A DNA stretch of 64,000 nucleotides from Enterococcus mundtii. Lineage in GTDB: Bacteria > Bacillota > Bacilli > Lactobacillales > Enterococcaceae. The notes under the pieces are model-generated. The model worked only from the letters and a program-made list of their open reading frames with translations. It was not told the origin of the DNA and ran no database searches. Positions 45,712 through 55,801 of the stretch are shown one piece after another. The position numbers were made by a program, and so were the translations under genes. Positions within the stretch are counted from its first letter, which is position 1. Each line of letters opens with the position of its first letter. The stretch covers positions 2,381,501 through 2,445,500 of the forward strand of contig NZ_CP025473.1 in assembly GCF_003957375.1 (NCBI RefSeq), in the 5' to 3' direction.

Positions 45712-46347
45712 TTATTCTGTTTCATTCTTTTTTATGATCTCATATTTAAAATCAGGATTTACTTCCTTGTCTAATTTATCAAATGCAGCTTGTGTACGTC
45801 GCTCGATTTCTGCCATTCCTTCCTTGTCAGTTTTTTTGATATCTGACAAGTCGATCGGTTCACCAAAGCGAACAATCACACGTTTTCGTTTGAATAAATC
45901 ACCTAACGTGAGCGGGCCTTGGTACACAGCTGGAACGATTTTTACTTTGGCCATTTTGGCAATCAATGCCATTCCGCCTTTCAACTCAGTCGCATGTCTT
46001 GTCCCACTAGGAAACATGATCAATCCTAGATCGGTTGATTTTAGAATCTTGACAGGTGTCTTGATCACACTTGGTCCCGGATTATCCCTTTTGACTGGAA
46101 AAGCATTCGAACGGGTTAAAATGAATCGCAAAACAGGGTTTTTGAACAATTCTTCTTTCGCCATAAAGCTAAACGATTTAGGGGATGCAGCAACAGCGAG
46201 ATACAACGGGTCCCACCAAGTGCGGTGCGGTGCAACAAGTATGTAATTCTCGTCTTTGGGTAAGACTTCTTTATTCTCATAGCGGGCATTGCCATTGATA
46301 ACAGCTAAGATCACTTTCACGAGCCCGCGCATAAATCGATAGAACAT
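45712..46347 (-). CDS. 1-acyl-sn-glycerol-3-phosphate acyltransferase (PlsC-like)
   Basis: 211 aa membrane-associated acyltransferase that makes phosphatidic acid. The catalytic HxxxxD is HRTWWD near residue 41 and the substrate motif FPSGTRHATELKGG near 113 (variant of the usual EGTR). An N-terminal hydrophobic helix anchors it. Divergent from the trmN-like gene. Confidence 0.88.
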   Translation of the reverse strand: MFYRFMRGLVKVILAVINGNARYENKEVLPKDENYILVAPHRTWWDPLYLAVAASPKSFSFMAKEELFKNPVLRFILTRSNAFPVKRDNPGPSVIKTPVKILKSTDLGLIMFPSGTRHATELKGGMALIAKMAKVKIVPAVYQGPLTLGDLFKRKRVIVRFGEPIDLSDIKKTDKEGMAEIERRTQAAFDKLDKEVNPDFKYEIIKKNETE

Positions 46348-46478
46348 ATTCTCTTCCTTTCTTTGCTTCTCGTTCCTATAGTATGCCTAAAAAAGACCGA
46401 TTTGACAAGTTCTCTTGGTTCTTTTGAATAAAAATAGTATACTACATACGATTAGTTTTTTCATTTGGAGGGAATTAG

Positions 46479-47213
46479 ATGCTTCACGAACATGAACGTA
46501 TTGACCAATTATATGCAAAAGATATTAAGATTATCCAAAGTTCCCAAGTTTTTTCCTTTTCTTTAGATGCCGTATTGCTTGCTCATTTTGCTCGTGCGCC
46601 AAAAAATGGTCAAATCGTTGACCTTTGTTCGGGGAATGGTGCTGTCGGGCTATTTTTAAGCAAACAAACACAGGCAAAGATCGATGCAATCGAACTACAG
46701 CCACGCTTAGCTGACATGGCTCGACGGAGCATTTCCTTGAATCATTTAGAACAACAAATGACCGTGCATACGATTGACTTAAAAGAAAGCTTATCGGTTG
46801 TCAGACACAACTCTTGTGACTTAGTCGTCTGCAACCCCCCTTACTTTAAAGGCTTACCTACAAACAAAAAAAATCCAAATGAACATCTAGCAATTGCCCG
46901 ACATGAGATCCATACAACGTTGGAAGAAGTGATCCAAATCTCCGGCAAGTTATTAAAAACAAATGGTCGCTTAGCTCTTGTACATCGCCCAGAACGTTTC
47001 TTAGAGATTTTGACCCTTATGCAAACCTATCAGATTGCACCGAAACGTGTTCAGTTTGTTTATCCTAAAGTAGGCAAAGAAGCAAATATTTTATTGATTG
47101 AAGGAATCAAGCAAGGAAAAGCCGATGGTTTCAAAGTTTCTCCACCTTTATTCACCTATGATACGCAAGGTGAGTATACCCCTGAACTCCGTGAGATGCT
47201 TTATGGAGAATAA
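46479..47213 (+). CDS. tRNA1(Val) (adenine(37)-N6)-methyltransferase-like protein
   Basis: 244 aa class I methyltransferase. SAM motif VDLCSGNGAVGLFLS near residue 48 and the N6-adenine methyltransferase signature VVCNPPYFKG near 117. Family TrmN6/YfiC (YabB in Bacillus). Good GGAGGG ribosome binding site. The GIY-YIG gene overlaps its 3' end by 11 bases, the conserved arrangement in Firmicutes. Confidence 0.87.
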   Translation: MLHEHERIDQLYAKDIKIIQSSQVFSFSLDAVLLAHFARAPKNGQIVDLCSGNGAVGLFLSKQTQAKIDAIELQPRLADMARRSISLNHLEQQMTVHTIDLKESLSVVRHNSCDLVVCNPPYFKGLPTNKKNPNEHLAIARHEIHTTLEEVIQISGKLLKTNGRLALVHRPERFLEILTLMQTYQIAPKRVQFVYPKVGKEANILLIEGIKQGKADGFKVSPPLFTYDTQGEYTPELREMLYGE

Positions 47214-47490
47214 CCATTACTTTTATGTATTGCACTGCCAAGATAATACGTTCTATGGAGGATATACCACCGATTTGGCTCGTCGTTTACAGGAACATAA
47301 CAATGGTACAGGCGCTAAATACACTCGTTTGCAAAAGAGACGTCCTGTAAAAATGATCCATGCAGAAGGATACTCTACAAGAAGTGAAGCCACAAAAGCC
47401 GAAGCCGCGTTCAAAAAACAAACACGCCGGCAAAAAGAAAACTATTTGAAGACACATCCTTCTCTTTCTTTACCTGATCAAACGGAGTAA
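47203..47490 (+). CDS. GIY-YIG nuclease family protein (YazA-like)
   Basis: 95 aa single-domain GIY-YIG protein. The motif reads FYVLHC...FYGGYTTDLARRLQEHN, with the conserved Arg and the later Glu in AKAEAAFKK. I start at the ATG at 47203, which gives the family N-terminus; the open frame reaches back to 47098 inside the upstream gene. Function of these small proteins is unknown. Confidence 0.87.
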   Translation: MENNHYFYVLHCQDNTFYGGYTTDLARRLQEHNNGTGAKYTRLQKRRPVKMIHAEGYSTRSEATKAEAAFKKQTRRQKENYLKTHPSLSLPDQTE

Positions 47491-47504
47491 AAAAAATTTT
47501 AGAG

Positions 47505-47561
47505 AAAAAGAATGCCTCAACGAAAGATCGGAGAACGATTTTCGTTGAGGCATTCTTTTTT
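47505..47561. terminator. Bidirectional terminator between the GIY-YIG gene and oatA-like gene
   Basis: AAAAGAATGCCTCAACGAAA pairs perfectly with TTTCGTTGAGGCATTCTTTT; T-run follows. Confidence 0.92.
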
Positions 47562-47614
47562 GTAAGAGTTATCCTACTGATCTGGTCAAAACATTGCTGT
47601 CACAACCTCAGTTT

Positions 47615-49546
47615 TTATTCACTTACTTGAGTACTATCAGATAGAGTGTCACTCGTACTAGTCGAAGCAGTCTCACTCGTTTTGCTTGTCTCTGATTCTT
47701 TTGTTCCACCTAATAGTGCTTCACTGACTAGATGGATATAATTCAACATACCATCTGGATTTGGATGGACTTGATCATCATAGAACCATTCACTGTGATC
47801 GTTACTATAACCGTACCAATCAATCACTGTCATGTTGTCATATTTCTTTTCCATTTCTGTGAGCATGGTGTTGACTTCATTTTGCCAGCGCTTCGTTGGT
47901 ACGCGAACATTGACCCAGTAAACTTTACGATCCCCGATCGCGTTCATCAAGCTATCAAATTGCGCCTCAGAAAAAGAGCCATTTGTTCCTAACCCAATTA
48001 ATACCGTATCTTTCAATAGATCCCGATTTTTCAATTCTTCGATATAAGGAACGCTTGTATAGAGTTGACGACCAACATCACCATCTACGACTACTTGCGG
48101 ATATAGTTCTTTTAAATCTGCCGCAGCATCTAACATGACTGAATCACCAAATGCAGTTAGCTCTAGTTGTTGGGCTTTTTCCCCTTGCGCTTTGGTCAAA
48201 TCATATTTATCCAAAATCGCTTGGTCAATAGGTGCTACATTATTGCCTTGATTATTCTGACTTTTTTCAGCTAGTTTTTTACTTTCAGCAATATTCTTTT
48301 GTAATTGCTCTTGGTCCGCTGTCACAGCATTTTTAGGTGCAGTGACGAACCCGACTAAGGCAATCGCTACGACTAAGGTTCCAGGGACTACCCATGGCTT
48401 TTTCCAACTGAAAATAGGTTTGGTGAACCAGCCTTTGACGATGCGAAATGTTTGGCTATAATCAAAGCGTGCCAATGGACGTTCGATAAAGCGGTACGAC
48501 AGTTCACTGATCAATAAAATCAATGTGATTTCAATGACCGTGTGTAGCAACACATGATCAGCGATACCTGATACTTTCGCTTCGTAAAAAATCATTACCG
48601 GAAATTGGTATAAATAGATTCCATAACTTCGTTTACCGATCCAACTAAAGACCGGATTCGTCAACCAGCGATTCAAGCTCGCACCGGGATGCGCTGTGAC
48701 TGCCACAAGAACCATACATAAAAGACTGACTAAAAAGAACCCGCCATAATAGATAAAGCTCAAATGGTCATCTAAGAAAAAGAAAAAGAGGATCAAGATG
48801 AGCAACGAACTAAAACCCGCTAAATTCAATACTTTCTTTGCTTGTTTAGGGATATTTTTCTTCAATCGCGTACTTGGCCAAACAAAAGCCAATGCACTCC
48901 CCATCCAAATCGAGAACAAGCGAGTATCTGTCCCATAATACACACGAGTAGGATCGCCATTTGGCGAGTACAACACCATCATCAAAATCGCCGAAGCAAT
49001 GGCTGTGCCCATAATGACATAAAAAATATTTTTTTTCTTACGGACAAATACCATGAGTAATACAAAGATGATCGGCCAGATCAGATAGTTCTGCGCCTCT
49101 ACTGCTAAGGACCAAATATGGGTAAATGGCGACTCATTTGCAAAACGATCAAAATAGGATAATCCATTATTGATCTGCCACCAGTTATTGACATAGAATA
49201 AACTGCTAAGTACAACGCCCCGAAGATTATTCAACAATCCTCGCTGGAATAGCGTAATATATGCTGATGCAGTAATAAGCAAAAAAACGAGCCCAGGATA
49301 CAGTCGTTTCATTCGCCGAACATAAAATTGCCAAATATTGATTTTTCCATTTTGTTCCCACTCTTGTCGTAAGAGATCAGTGATAAGATAACCTGAAACG
49401 ACAAAAAATATCGGAACACCTAGGTAACCACCCTTCATACTTGTTGGCAACAGGTGGTATAGAATAACTCCGATGACCGCTAATGAACGAATTCCATCGA
49501 AGCCCGTGATATACCGGCTACTTTTTAATCTTTTTTGTTTTTCCAT
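47615..49546 (-). CDS. OatA-like peptidoglycan O-acetyltransferase
   Basis: 643 aa. Residues 1-400 form an acyltransferase-3 membrane domain with about 11 spans (start ITGFDGIRSLAVIGVILYHL). After a linker, an extracellular SGNH domain carries the catalytic Ser in LTAFGDSVMLDAA near 470 and the Asp/His pair in DDQVHPNPDG near 600. The tail is Ser/Thr-rich. OatA acetylates N-acetylmuramate and gives lysozyme resistance; some members modify other polymers, so the exact acceptor is inferred. Confidence 0.88.
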   Translation of the reverse strand: MEKQKRLKSSRYITGFDGIRSLAVIGVILYHLLPTSMKGGYLGVPIFFVVSGYLITDLLRQEWEQNGKINIWQFYVRRMKRLYPGLVFLLITASAYITLFQRGLLNNLRGVVLSSLFYVNNWWQINNGLSYFDRFANESPFTHIWSLAVEAQNYLIWPIIFVLLMVFVRKKKNIFYVIMGTAIASAILMMVLYSPNGDPTRVYYGTDTRLFSIWMGSALAFVWPSTRLKKNIPKQAKKVLNLAGFSSLLILILFFFFLDDHLSFIYYGGFFLVSLLCMVLVAVTAHPGASLNRWLTNPVFSWIGKRSYGIYLYQFPVMIFYEAKVSGIADHVLLHTVIEITLILLISELSYRFIERPLARFDYSQTFRIVKGWFTKPIFSWKKPWVVPGTLVVAIALVGFVTAPKNAVTADQEQLQKNIAESKKLAEKSQNNQGNNVAPIDQAILDKYDLTKAQGEKAQQLELTAFGDSVMLDAAADLKELYPQVVVDGDVGRQLYTSVPYIEELKNRDLLKDTVLIGLGTNGSFSEAQFDSLMNAIGDRKVYWVNVRVPTKRWQNEVNTMLTEMEKKYDNMTVIDWYGYSNDHSEWFYDDQVHPNPDGMLNYIHLVSEALLGGTKESETSKTSETASTSTSDTLSDSTQVSE

Positions 49547-49843
49547 TCATTCTTCCAACTTTTCATAAACTTTTTTCATTCGTAATATACGTGCATTACC
49601 AAAAAATAGCAAGTAAAAACTTCATAAAAGTTGCCACTTTATACTATAATCCCATAGTTCATCAAAAAAGAACACATTTTTAAGTAACTTTAACAAAATT
49701 TCAAATATAACAAGTTGGCTAATTGTTGCTTGGATATGGTTTCATTATTTTTCGTTGATGGGCGAGAAATAATGGAATGAATTCTACTCTTAGCATGGAT
49801 AAACATCTGGAATAGCCATTTAAAAATTTGGCCCTCCCAAAAA
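49547..49843. other. Intergenic region upstream of the oatA-like gene
   Basis: About 300 AT-rich bases holding the oatA-like promoter; no gene or known RNA recognised. Confidence 0.4.
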
Positions 49844-49880
49844 AGAATCAATAAAAGCTATTCTACTTTACTTGATTCTT
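49844..49880 (-). terminator. Terminator after the small ATPase-partner gene
   Basis: AAGAATCAA and TTGATTCTT pair; six T follow on the minus strand. It lies 148 bases after the gene at 50.0 kb. Confidence 0.7.
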
Positions 49881-50027
49881 ATCGGAACATTGTAAATACT
49901 CCAAACATCTATGCTCCTTAGTTGCAAGTACTCTGTCACTCCTTTTCTATGATCACTTTAATCACTCATTCCTACTTATTACGAAAAAACATCACCTGTT
50001 CTTTAGCAGACAGATGATCGTTCTCTT

Positions 50028-50261
50028 TCATATCATATATTTAATTTTTTTCAAAATAAGTGTTGCCATTTCAATTTTATGAACTCCAGGTTGTAGCATT
50101 TCCTCTGAAAATCCATCCCTTTCAAATGTAGTACCGTCTTTGGGTAAAACGGCTAGAGACATTAATTCGAAGATCTCCTCTTTAGTGATTTGATCAATTT
50201 GAATCCAAGTTTCTTCTCTTGCAAAGCAACCTTTATTATCATCAATTTTCAAGTATTTCAT
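50028..50261 (-). CDS. Small hypothetical protein beside the decayed ATPase
   Basis: 77 aa, MKYLKIDDNKGCFAREETWI at the N-terminus, acidic middle. AAGGAGAG precedes the ATG at 50261. I recall similar small proteins encoded directly after TrlF/PHP-type AAA ATPases in lactic acid bacteria; the gene here likewise follows the remains of such an ATPase and was probably its partner. With the ATPase broken it is likely an orphan. Function unknown. Confidence 0.55.
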   Translation of the reverse strand: MKYLKIDDNKGCFAREETWIQIDQITKEEIFELMSLAVLPKDGTTFERDGFSEEMLQPGVHKIEMATLILKKIKYMI

Positions 50262-51032
50262 AATTATCTCTCCTTGTTTTGTAGGTTCGTTTGCCGACTT
50301 CCAGACAATTCAATTGCACAGACAGATTGCTAACGGAACTGTCGTTAGATGCACCGATTCTATTATTATGTGTAGAGACAAAAACAGGAATATGTTTAGA
50401 AATATCTTGTAGGACAGTATTTATTCTGTTGTTTAAAATCATATTATCAAAAGAAGACTCAGGTTCATCAATAAGAAGTAGATTCTATTTGAGTGAATCT
50501 TCTATTTTTCTGAGAAAATTATATTCTGCTCGTCACTCCCAGAAACGGGATTCAGCTCTTTGTTTAATCTGTCAATTTGCATTTTAACAAAGTATTTTAC
50601 AAAGTCAGCATGCTCTAAAATATCTTTGTTTTTTAAAGCTTGTAGGTAGTCAAATGGTTGATCATAACATTTAAAGACTTCAATAAAGGAAGTTTGCTTT
50701 TTTATGATGTTCAGAACTTCTTGAGCGCCTCTAAAAGGTCTTTTTGATTTTCTAATTGTAAAATCGTAAACTTCGGTTTCGTCCAATATCTTATCTTTTT
50801 ATAGTTCTTTGGTTATGTTATTGCACTCATTTATCATTTTTGTATCATCAATTATTGTCACTTGTTTTAAGATATCTTCTTGCATATGTCTAGCAATCAA
50901 GTTAGGAGGAATTTTTTCTAACCACTCTTGATCGGGTACATAGTCAAGGTAATTACCAATCGTCGTTAGGACTACATCATCACTAGCCAATTCTACTAAT
51001 CCAATTTGAATTGCATGGTGGCTATCCAAGTT
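50242..51032 (-). pseudogene. Decayed AAA ATPase gene (TrlF-like C-terminal part)
   Basis: Fragments that read as one protein if repaired. 51029-50799 (DSHHAIQIGLVELASDDVVL...) ends at an in-frame TAA and continues in the same frame through 50502 (KRPFRGAQEVLNIIKK...). At about 50505 an A-run lost one base; in the shifted frame IEDSLK is followed by a TAG and then by Walker B LLLIDEPESSFDN and PVFVSTHNNRIGASN, ending at 50242. The LIDEPESSFDN and STHNN pair is typical of TrlF-like and related PHP-AAA ATPases, some linked to phage defence. No Walker A remains nearby, so the 5' part is lost. At least two stops and one frameshift make it a relic. Confidence 0.7.
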
Positions 51033-51176
51033 CAGATAAGTGGTTCATATGATCATACTTCATAAATCTTATGAAGGAAGACGCCTTTTACCTGTTGAAA
51101 TATCGTTAGCATAAATGATTATTTTCAGTTCCTTAATCGCAGCAATCATTTCTGGTATGCTAGCGCCAAGAAGATC

Positions 51177-51217
51177 AAAAAAACACAGCGACAACCGATC
51201 AGTTATCCACTGTGTTT
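51177..51217 (-). terminator. Terminator of the YitT-family gene
   Basis: AAAACACAG and CTGTGTTTT arms, 22-base loop, extra T residues on the minus strand. Confidence 0.8.
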
Positions 51218-51239
51218 TATCTAACTATTTTACTAAAAT

Positions 51240-52115
51240 CTAAATCCCATCTTCATAAAAACGTCCGAGAATTTGAACATTTTCCGCAATACTGACAAAT
51301 GCTTGCGGGTCAGAAGATTTCATTGCTTCACGTAACAAAGGAAGCTCATAGCGAGTAACGATCGTCATTAAGACTGTTTGTTTATCATGCTTATACGCAC
51401 CTTCTGCTTCATTGATGATCGTGATCCCACGACGCATACATTTTTGGATGGCTTCAATCACTGCTTCAGGATGTTTAGTCACGATCATGACTTGCATCTT
51501 TTTTTGTTTCGTATAGACGACATCCGTCACTTTACCACTCACAAAAATCGACAAAGCACTATAAAACATATACTGCCAACCGAAGAGCAAGCCCGCTACG
51601 AAAACAATCAGTGCATTGAAATAAATGGAAATAGAACCGATGGATCGACCTGTTTTTTTACGGATCGTAATACTCACGATATCTAATCCGCCAGAAGATA
51701 AGCCATTTTTTAATGCTAAACCAATACCAACCCCATTGACGGCACCACCGAATATCGCACAAATGATCGGATCGGTGGAAAGAATCGTTTGTGGCAAAAG
51801 ATGGATACTAAGCGAAGTTAATGTCACAGTGATAAATGTAAAAATCGTAAATTTCTTTCCAAGTTTAAACCAAGCTAAAAAAAATAACGGGATATTCAAT
51901 AAATATAATGTGGTTGAAACAGGGATTTCAAAACCAATTACTGATTTAGAAAGCGTCGTTAAGATTTGTGCAAGACCGGTTATCCCACTTGAATAGATGT
52001 TTCCTGGTTGATAAAAAAAGTTCAATGCAACTGAAGCAATCAGTGCATAGACGATCGACACCGAAAGTTTGGTCGTATAATCATGATACGCCCAATTTTC
52101 GAAAGTTTTTTTCAT
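51240..52115 (-). CDS. YitT family membrane protein
   Basis: 291 aa. Five to six membrane spans in residues 1-190 (for example GLALKNGLSSGGLDIVSI), then a cytosolic DUF2179 domain (KMQVMIVTKHPEAVIEAI, GRFYEDGI at the end). The family is widespread in Firmicutes with unknown transport function. Monocistronic. Confidence 0.88.
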   Translation of the reverse strand: MKKTFENWAYHDYTTKLSVSIVYALIASVALNFFYQPGNIYSSGITGLAQILTTLSKSVIGFEIPVSTTLYLLNIPLFFLAWFKLGKKFTIFTFITVTLTSLSIHLLPQTILSTDPIICAIFGGAVNGVGIGLALKNGLSSGGLDIVSITIRKKTGRSIGSISIYFNALIVFVAGLLFGWQYMFYSALSIFVSGKVTDVVYTKQKKMQVMIVTKHPEAVIEAIQKCMRRGITIINEAEGAYKHDKQTVLMTIVTRYELPLLREAMKSSDPQAFVSIAENVQILGRFYEDGI

Positions 52116-52215
52116 GAAAAAAGCCTCGCTTTATCTGGTATGCCCTTATTATATGATCTTTTAGAATATAATCAAGAGACTTCTTTGAAAAATAGATTGG
52201 AAATTCCAATATAAG

Positions 52216-52285
52216 AGAAAAAAGGTTGCTCCAGTGTCACTAGCGCGAATCAATCGCGACTTATTAGTGACTCTTTCACAACCTT
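52216..52285 (-). terminator. Terminator of hisS-aspS
   Basis: A long imperfect stem: AAGGTTG/CAACCTT outer arm, TCACTA/TAGTGA middle arm and CGCGA/TCGCG tip; six T follow on the minus strand. Confidence 0.88.
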
Positions 52286-52321
52286 GGCATTCCTATGAAA
52301 ATAACTTCTCTTTCTTATTTG

Positions 52322-54088
52322 TTATTCAACATCTGTAACGTCGATGTTCAATTCAAATAATTGAAGATCAGAAACAGTGCTTGGTGCATCACTCATGACA
52401 TCAGCTGCTTTACCATTTTTAGGGAAAGCAATCACTTCACGAATGTTTTCCTCACCTGCAAGCAACATCACAAAGCGATCAAGTCCCAAGGCAATTCCTC
52501 CATGTGGTGGGAAGCCATAGTCTAATGCACTTAATAGGAAACCAAATTGCTCTTCCATTTCTTCTTCAGAAAAGCCTAGTGTTTTTAATACTTTTTCTTG
52601 TAATTCTCTTGTATGGATACGTAACGATCCCCCGCCTAATTCATAGCCGTTCAAGACGATGTCATACGCTTCTGCGTAGACTTTTGCCGGATCAGTTGCC
52701 AATAACTCGACATCGGATGCTTTAGGCATTGTAAACGGATGGTGCGCGGAGACATAGCGGCCTTCTTCTGCTGAATATTCAAATTGTGGCCATTCTGTCA
52801 CCCATAAGAAATTGAATTTTGATTCGTCGATCAAGTCTAATTCTTTTCCTAAGCGAGAACGAATTGCTCCAAGAGTGGCTGCAACGATTTCTTCTTTATC
52901 TGCACCAAATAATAAAATATCCCCAACTTCAGCGTTTGTTGCATGGATCAGTTCTTCAGATGCCTCGCCCATAAATTTCGCAATCGGACCTTTCAAGCCA
53001 TCTTCTTCTACTTTTAACCAAGCTAGTCCTTTTGCGCCAAACTGAGTGGCATATTGTCCAAGATTATCTAAATCTTTACGTGAATACTTGCTTGCTGCAT
53101 TTTTCGCATTCAGCGCTTTGACCACTCCACCATTTTCAAGCGCCATTTGGAAAACTTTAAATTCAACGTCTTTCACAACCGTGCTCAAATCGATCAATTC
53201 CATGTCGAAACGTGTATCTGGCTTGTCACTTCCATAACGGCTCATCGCTTCATCATACGTCATACGTGGGAATGGCAAAGTGACTTCGATACCACGTACC
53301 TCTTTCATCACTTTAGCAATCAATCCTTCTGTATAGGTTTGGATTTCTTCAGCAGACAAGAACGTCGTTTCGATATCGACCTGTGTAAATTCCGGTTGAC
53401 GGTCGCCACGTAAATCTTCATCACGGAAACAACGAACGATTTGATAGTAACGATCAAATCCAGCATTCATCAATAATTGTTTGAACAACTGTGGTGACTG
53501 TGGTAAAGCATAGAAATGCCCCGCATGGATACGAGAAGGTACTAAGTAATCTCTCGCACCTTCTGGTGTTGATTTGCCCAAATAAGGTGTTTCAATATCC
53601 AAGAAATCATGGTCATCCAAGTAATGACGGATCGCTTTCGTTGTGTCGTTGCGCAATTTGATATTTTTCGTCATTTTTGGACGACGTAAATCAAGATAGC
53701 GATACTTCAAACGAATCTCATCACTAATCGTTTGTTCATCCTCAATCAAGAAAGGTGGTGTTTTGGCCTGATTCAAGATAATGATTTCATCCGCGATGAT
53801 CTCAAATTCACCCGTTGCCATTTTAGGATTGATTGCCAATTCATCCCGATTTTTTACTGTACCTGTCACTTCGATGACGTATTCACTACGGCATTTATCT
53901 GCGATTTCCCATGCTTCTTTATTGATTTCTGGATTAAAAACAAGTTGAACGATCCCTTCACGATCACGTAAATCGATAAAGATCACGCCACCTAAGTCCC
54001 GTCTTTTTTGTACCCAACCTTTTAATGTAACTGTTTGTCCTAACTGCTTTTCTGAAACCAGTCCACAGTAAACTGTTCGTTGTGCCAT
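52322..54088 (-). CDS. aspS: Aspartyl-tRNA synthetase
   Basis: 588 aa class II synthetase. N-terminal OB-fold ([20 protein letters not shown]), class II core with [40 protein letters not shown] and the final [16 protein letters not shown], plus the bacterial GAD insertion. The ATG at 54088 is 7 bases behind AGGAGG; an ATG one codon earlier overlaps the hisS stop. Co-transcribed with hisS under T-box control. Confidence 0.97.
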   Translation of the reverse strand: MAQRTVYCGLVSEKQLGQTVTLKGWVQKRRDLGGVIFIDLRDREGIVQLVFNPEINKEAWEIADKCRSEYVIEVTGTVKNRDELAINPKMATGEFEIIADEIIILNQAKTPPFLIEDEQTISDEIRLKYRYLDLRRPKMTKNIKLRNDTTKAIRHYLDDHDFLDIETPYLGKSTPEGARDYLVPSRIHAGHFYALPQSPQLFKQLLMNAGFDRYYQIVRCFRDEDLRGDRQPEFTQVDIETTFLSAEEIQTYTEGLIAKVMKEVRGIEVTLPFPRMTYDEAMSRYGSDKPDTRFDMELIDLSTVVKDVEFKVFQMALENGGVVKALNAKNAASKYSRKDLDNLGQYATQFGAKGLAWLKVEEDGLKGPIAKFMGEASEELIHATNAEVGDILLFGADKEEIVAATLGAIRSRLGKELDLIDESKFNFLWVTEWPQFEYSAEEGRYVSAHHPFTMPKASDVELLATDPAKVYAEAYDIVLNGYELGGGSLRIHTRELQEKVLKTLGFSEEEMEEQFGFLLSALDYGFPPHGGIALGLDRFVMLLAGEENIREVIAFPKNGKAADVMSDAPSTVSDLQLFELNIDVTDVE

Positions 54089-55395
54089 CATTTTTCCTCC
54101 TGTTCAGTAGATAATGTCATTTCATCATAGACTTTATCAAAGTGGTCATAAATATCTTCTAGTGCAAAGCTTTTCTCTGTACGATTAGCCATTGATTTGA
54201 CGTTGATCGTTTGATTTGCTAGTTCATCCGCACCAATCACTAAGACCAACTTCGCATCGGCTTTGTCTGCTGTCTTAAATTGTGCTTTGGCTTTACGTCC
54301 CATAAAATCACGATCTGCGGAAAAACCAAAATCACGGATCGCTTGAACGATTTTCAACGCTTCGATATTTGTTTCTTCGCCTAGTGCCACCACATAGGCA
54401 TCTAATGTATTCATTACAGGGACAGCTACTTCTTCTGCCTCCATCGTTAATAAAATACGTTCGATCCCCATCGCAAAACCAAATCCTGGTGTCGCTGGTC
54501 CTCCTAGTTCTTCGACCAAGTTGTCATAACGGCCTCCCGCACAAATCGTTGCTTGTGCGCCCATTTTAGGTGCGTCACTCATCACTTCAAAAATCGTATG
54601 CGTATAATAATCTAACCCACGAACCATATTGCTGTCGATTTCATACGGTACATCTAACGCATCCAACATGGCAATCACTGTTTCAAAATGTGCTTTTGCT
54701 GTTTCACTTAAATAATCTAAGATCGAAGGCGCTTCTGCTACGAATTTTTGATCACGTTTGTCTTTACTATCCAATACACGTAATGGATTTTCATGTAAAC
54801 GACGTTGTGAATCTTCGCTTAATTCTGCTTCGAACGGTACAAGGTAATCGATCAACGCTTGACGATACGCTTGTCGCGTTTCTTGATCGCCTAAAGAGTT
54901 GATCACTAAACGGATTTGACTGATTCCTAATTGTTTGAAGAAGTCTAAGGCCATCACCATGCTTTCAACATCCGTCGCAGGATTGTCTGAGCCAAATGCT
55001 TCGACACCGATTTGATGGAATTGACGTAAACGACCTTTTTGAGGACGCTCATAACGAAACATTGGTCCCATATAAAATGTTTTGTAAGGTTTTGTATATT
55101 CTGGTCCAAATAATTTATTCTCAACAAATGAACGGACGATTGGTGCAGTTCCTTCTGGACGAAGCGTCACATGACGCTCGCCCTTGTCGTAAAAATCATA
55201 CATTTCTTTTGAAACGATATCAGTCGTATCCCCTACGCTACGAGCAATCACTTCATAATGCTCAAAAATCGGCGTGCGGATCTCATTATATTGATAATCT
55301 TTGAATAATAAACGCGCAGTTTCTTCAACAAATTGCCATTTTTCAGATTCTCCAGGTAAAATATCATTTGTTCCTTTAGGTCTTTGGAAGCTCAT
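54088..55395 (-). CDS. hisS: Histidyl-tRNA synthetase
   Basis: 435 aa class II synthetase. Motifs: [12 protein letters not shown] at the N-terminus, [36 protein letters not shown], the His-specific [13 protein letters not shown] and [14 protein letters not shown]-terminal anticodon-binding domain. AAAGGAGAG precedes the ATG. Its stop overlaps the aspS start region. Confidence 0.97.
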   Translation of the reverse strand: MSFQRPKGTNDILPGESEKWQFVEETARLLFKDYQYNEIRTPIFEHYEVIARSVGDTTDIVSKEMYDFYDKGERHVTLRPEGTAPIVRSFVENKLFGPEYTKPYKTFYMGPMFRYERPQKGRLRQFHQIGVEAFGSDNPATDVESMVMALDFFKQLGISQIRLVINSLGDQETRQAYRQALIDYLVPFEAELSEDSQRRLHENPLRVLDSKDKRDQKFVAEAPSILDYLSETAKAHFETVIAMLDALDVPYEIDSNMVRGLDYYTHTIFEVMSDAPKMGAQATICAGGRYDNLVEELGGPATPGFGFAMGIERILLTMEAEEVAVPVMNTLDAYVVALGEETNIEALKIVQAIRDFGFSADRDFMGRKAKAQFKTADKADAKLVLVIGADELANQTINVKSMANRTEKSFALEDIYDHFDKVYDEMTLSTEQEEK

Positions 55396-55436
55396 CTTTT
55401 TCTCTCCTTTTCTTCACACTATGTAATCAATGCCAA

Positions 55437-55673
55437 CAAAAAACACCCTTGTTCGCCATGAACAAGGGTGAATGATTATTTCATACACGGTACCACCTAT
55501 ATTTGAAAGATTGCTCTTTCCTCTCACGATTAACGCTCGTTTACGGGACGGCTTTGCACGCGTCCATCTCCAGAGTGTCTTTCAGAAACTACTTGTTTTA
55601 GATCGCTCTCAGCCACGACGATCCTCTCTTATAAAGCATTTAGTTACTTACTCGCTCTTTCATCGATATTTAG
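55437..55673 (-). promoter_or_regulatory. T-box leader of hisS-aspS
   Basis: The transcript holds the T-box core AGGTGGTACCGTG (55500-55488), followed by the terminator CACCCTTGTTC/GAACAAGGGTG with T-run. The upstream Stem I part has AGTAAGT facing GAAAGACAC; the specifier loop then reads GACAC at 55579-55575. GAC (Asp), followed by A, fits best; the overlapping CAC would be His. Uncharged tRNA pairing here should favour the antiterminator and raise hisS-aspS expression. Confidence 0.9.
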
Positions 55674-55679
55674 ATATTA

Positions 55680-55708
55680 ATTATAACCTACTAAAAACAC
55701 AGCGCAAA
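55680..55708 (-). promoter_or_regulatory. Promoter of the hisS-aspS T-box transcript
   Basis: TATAAT at 55685-55680 with TTGCGC 16 bases upstream (a TTGACT lies 6 bases further away). Confidence 0.55.
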
Positions 55709-55801
55709 GTCAAGTAGATTCTTATTGATTTCTTTTCAAAGTCTTTTTGATTCAGCTTTTTTTCTTTTTGATTTAGACTAAATAAAAAAGGAGGTAGAAC
55801 A

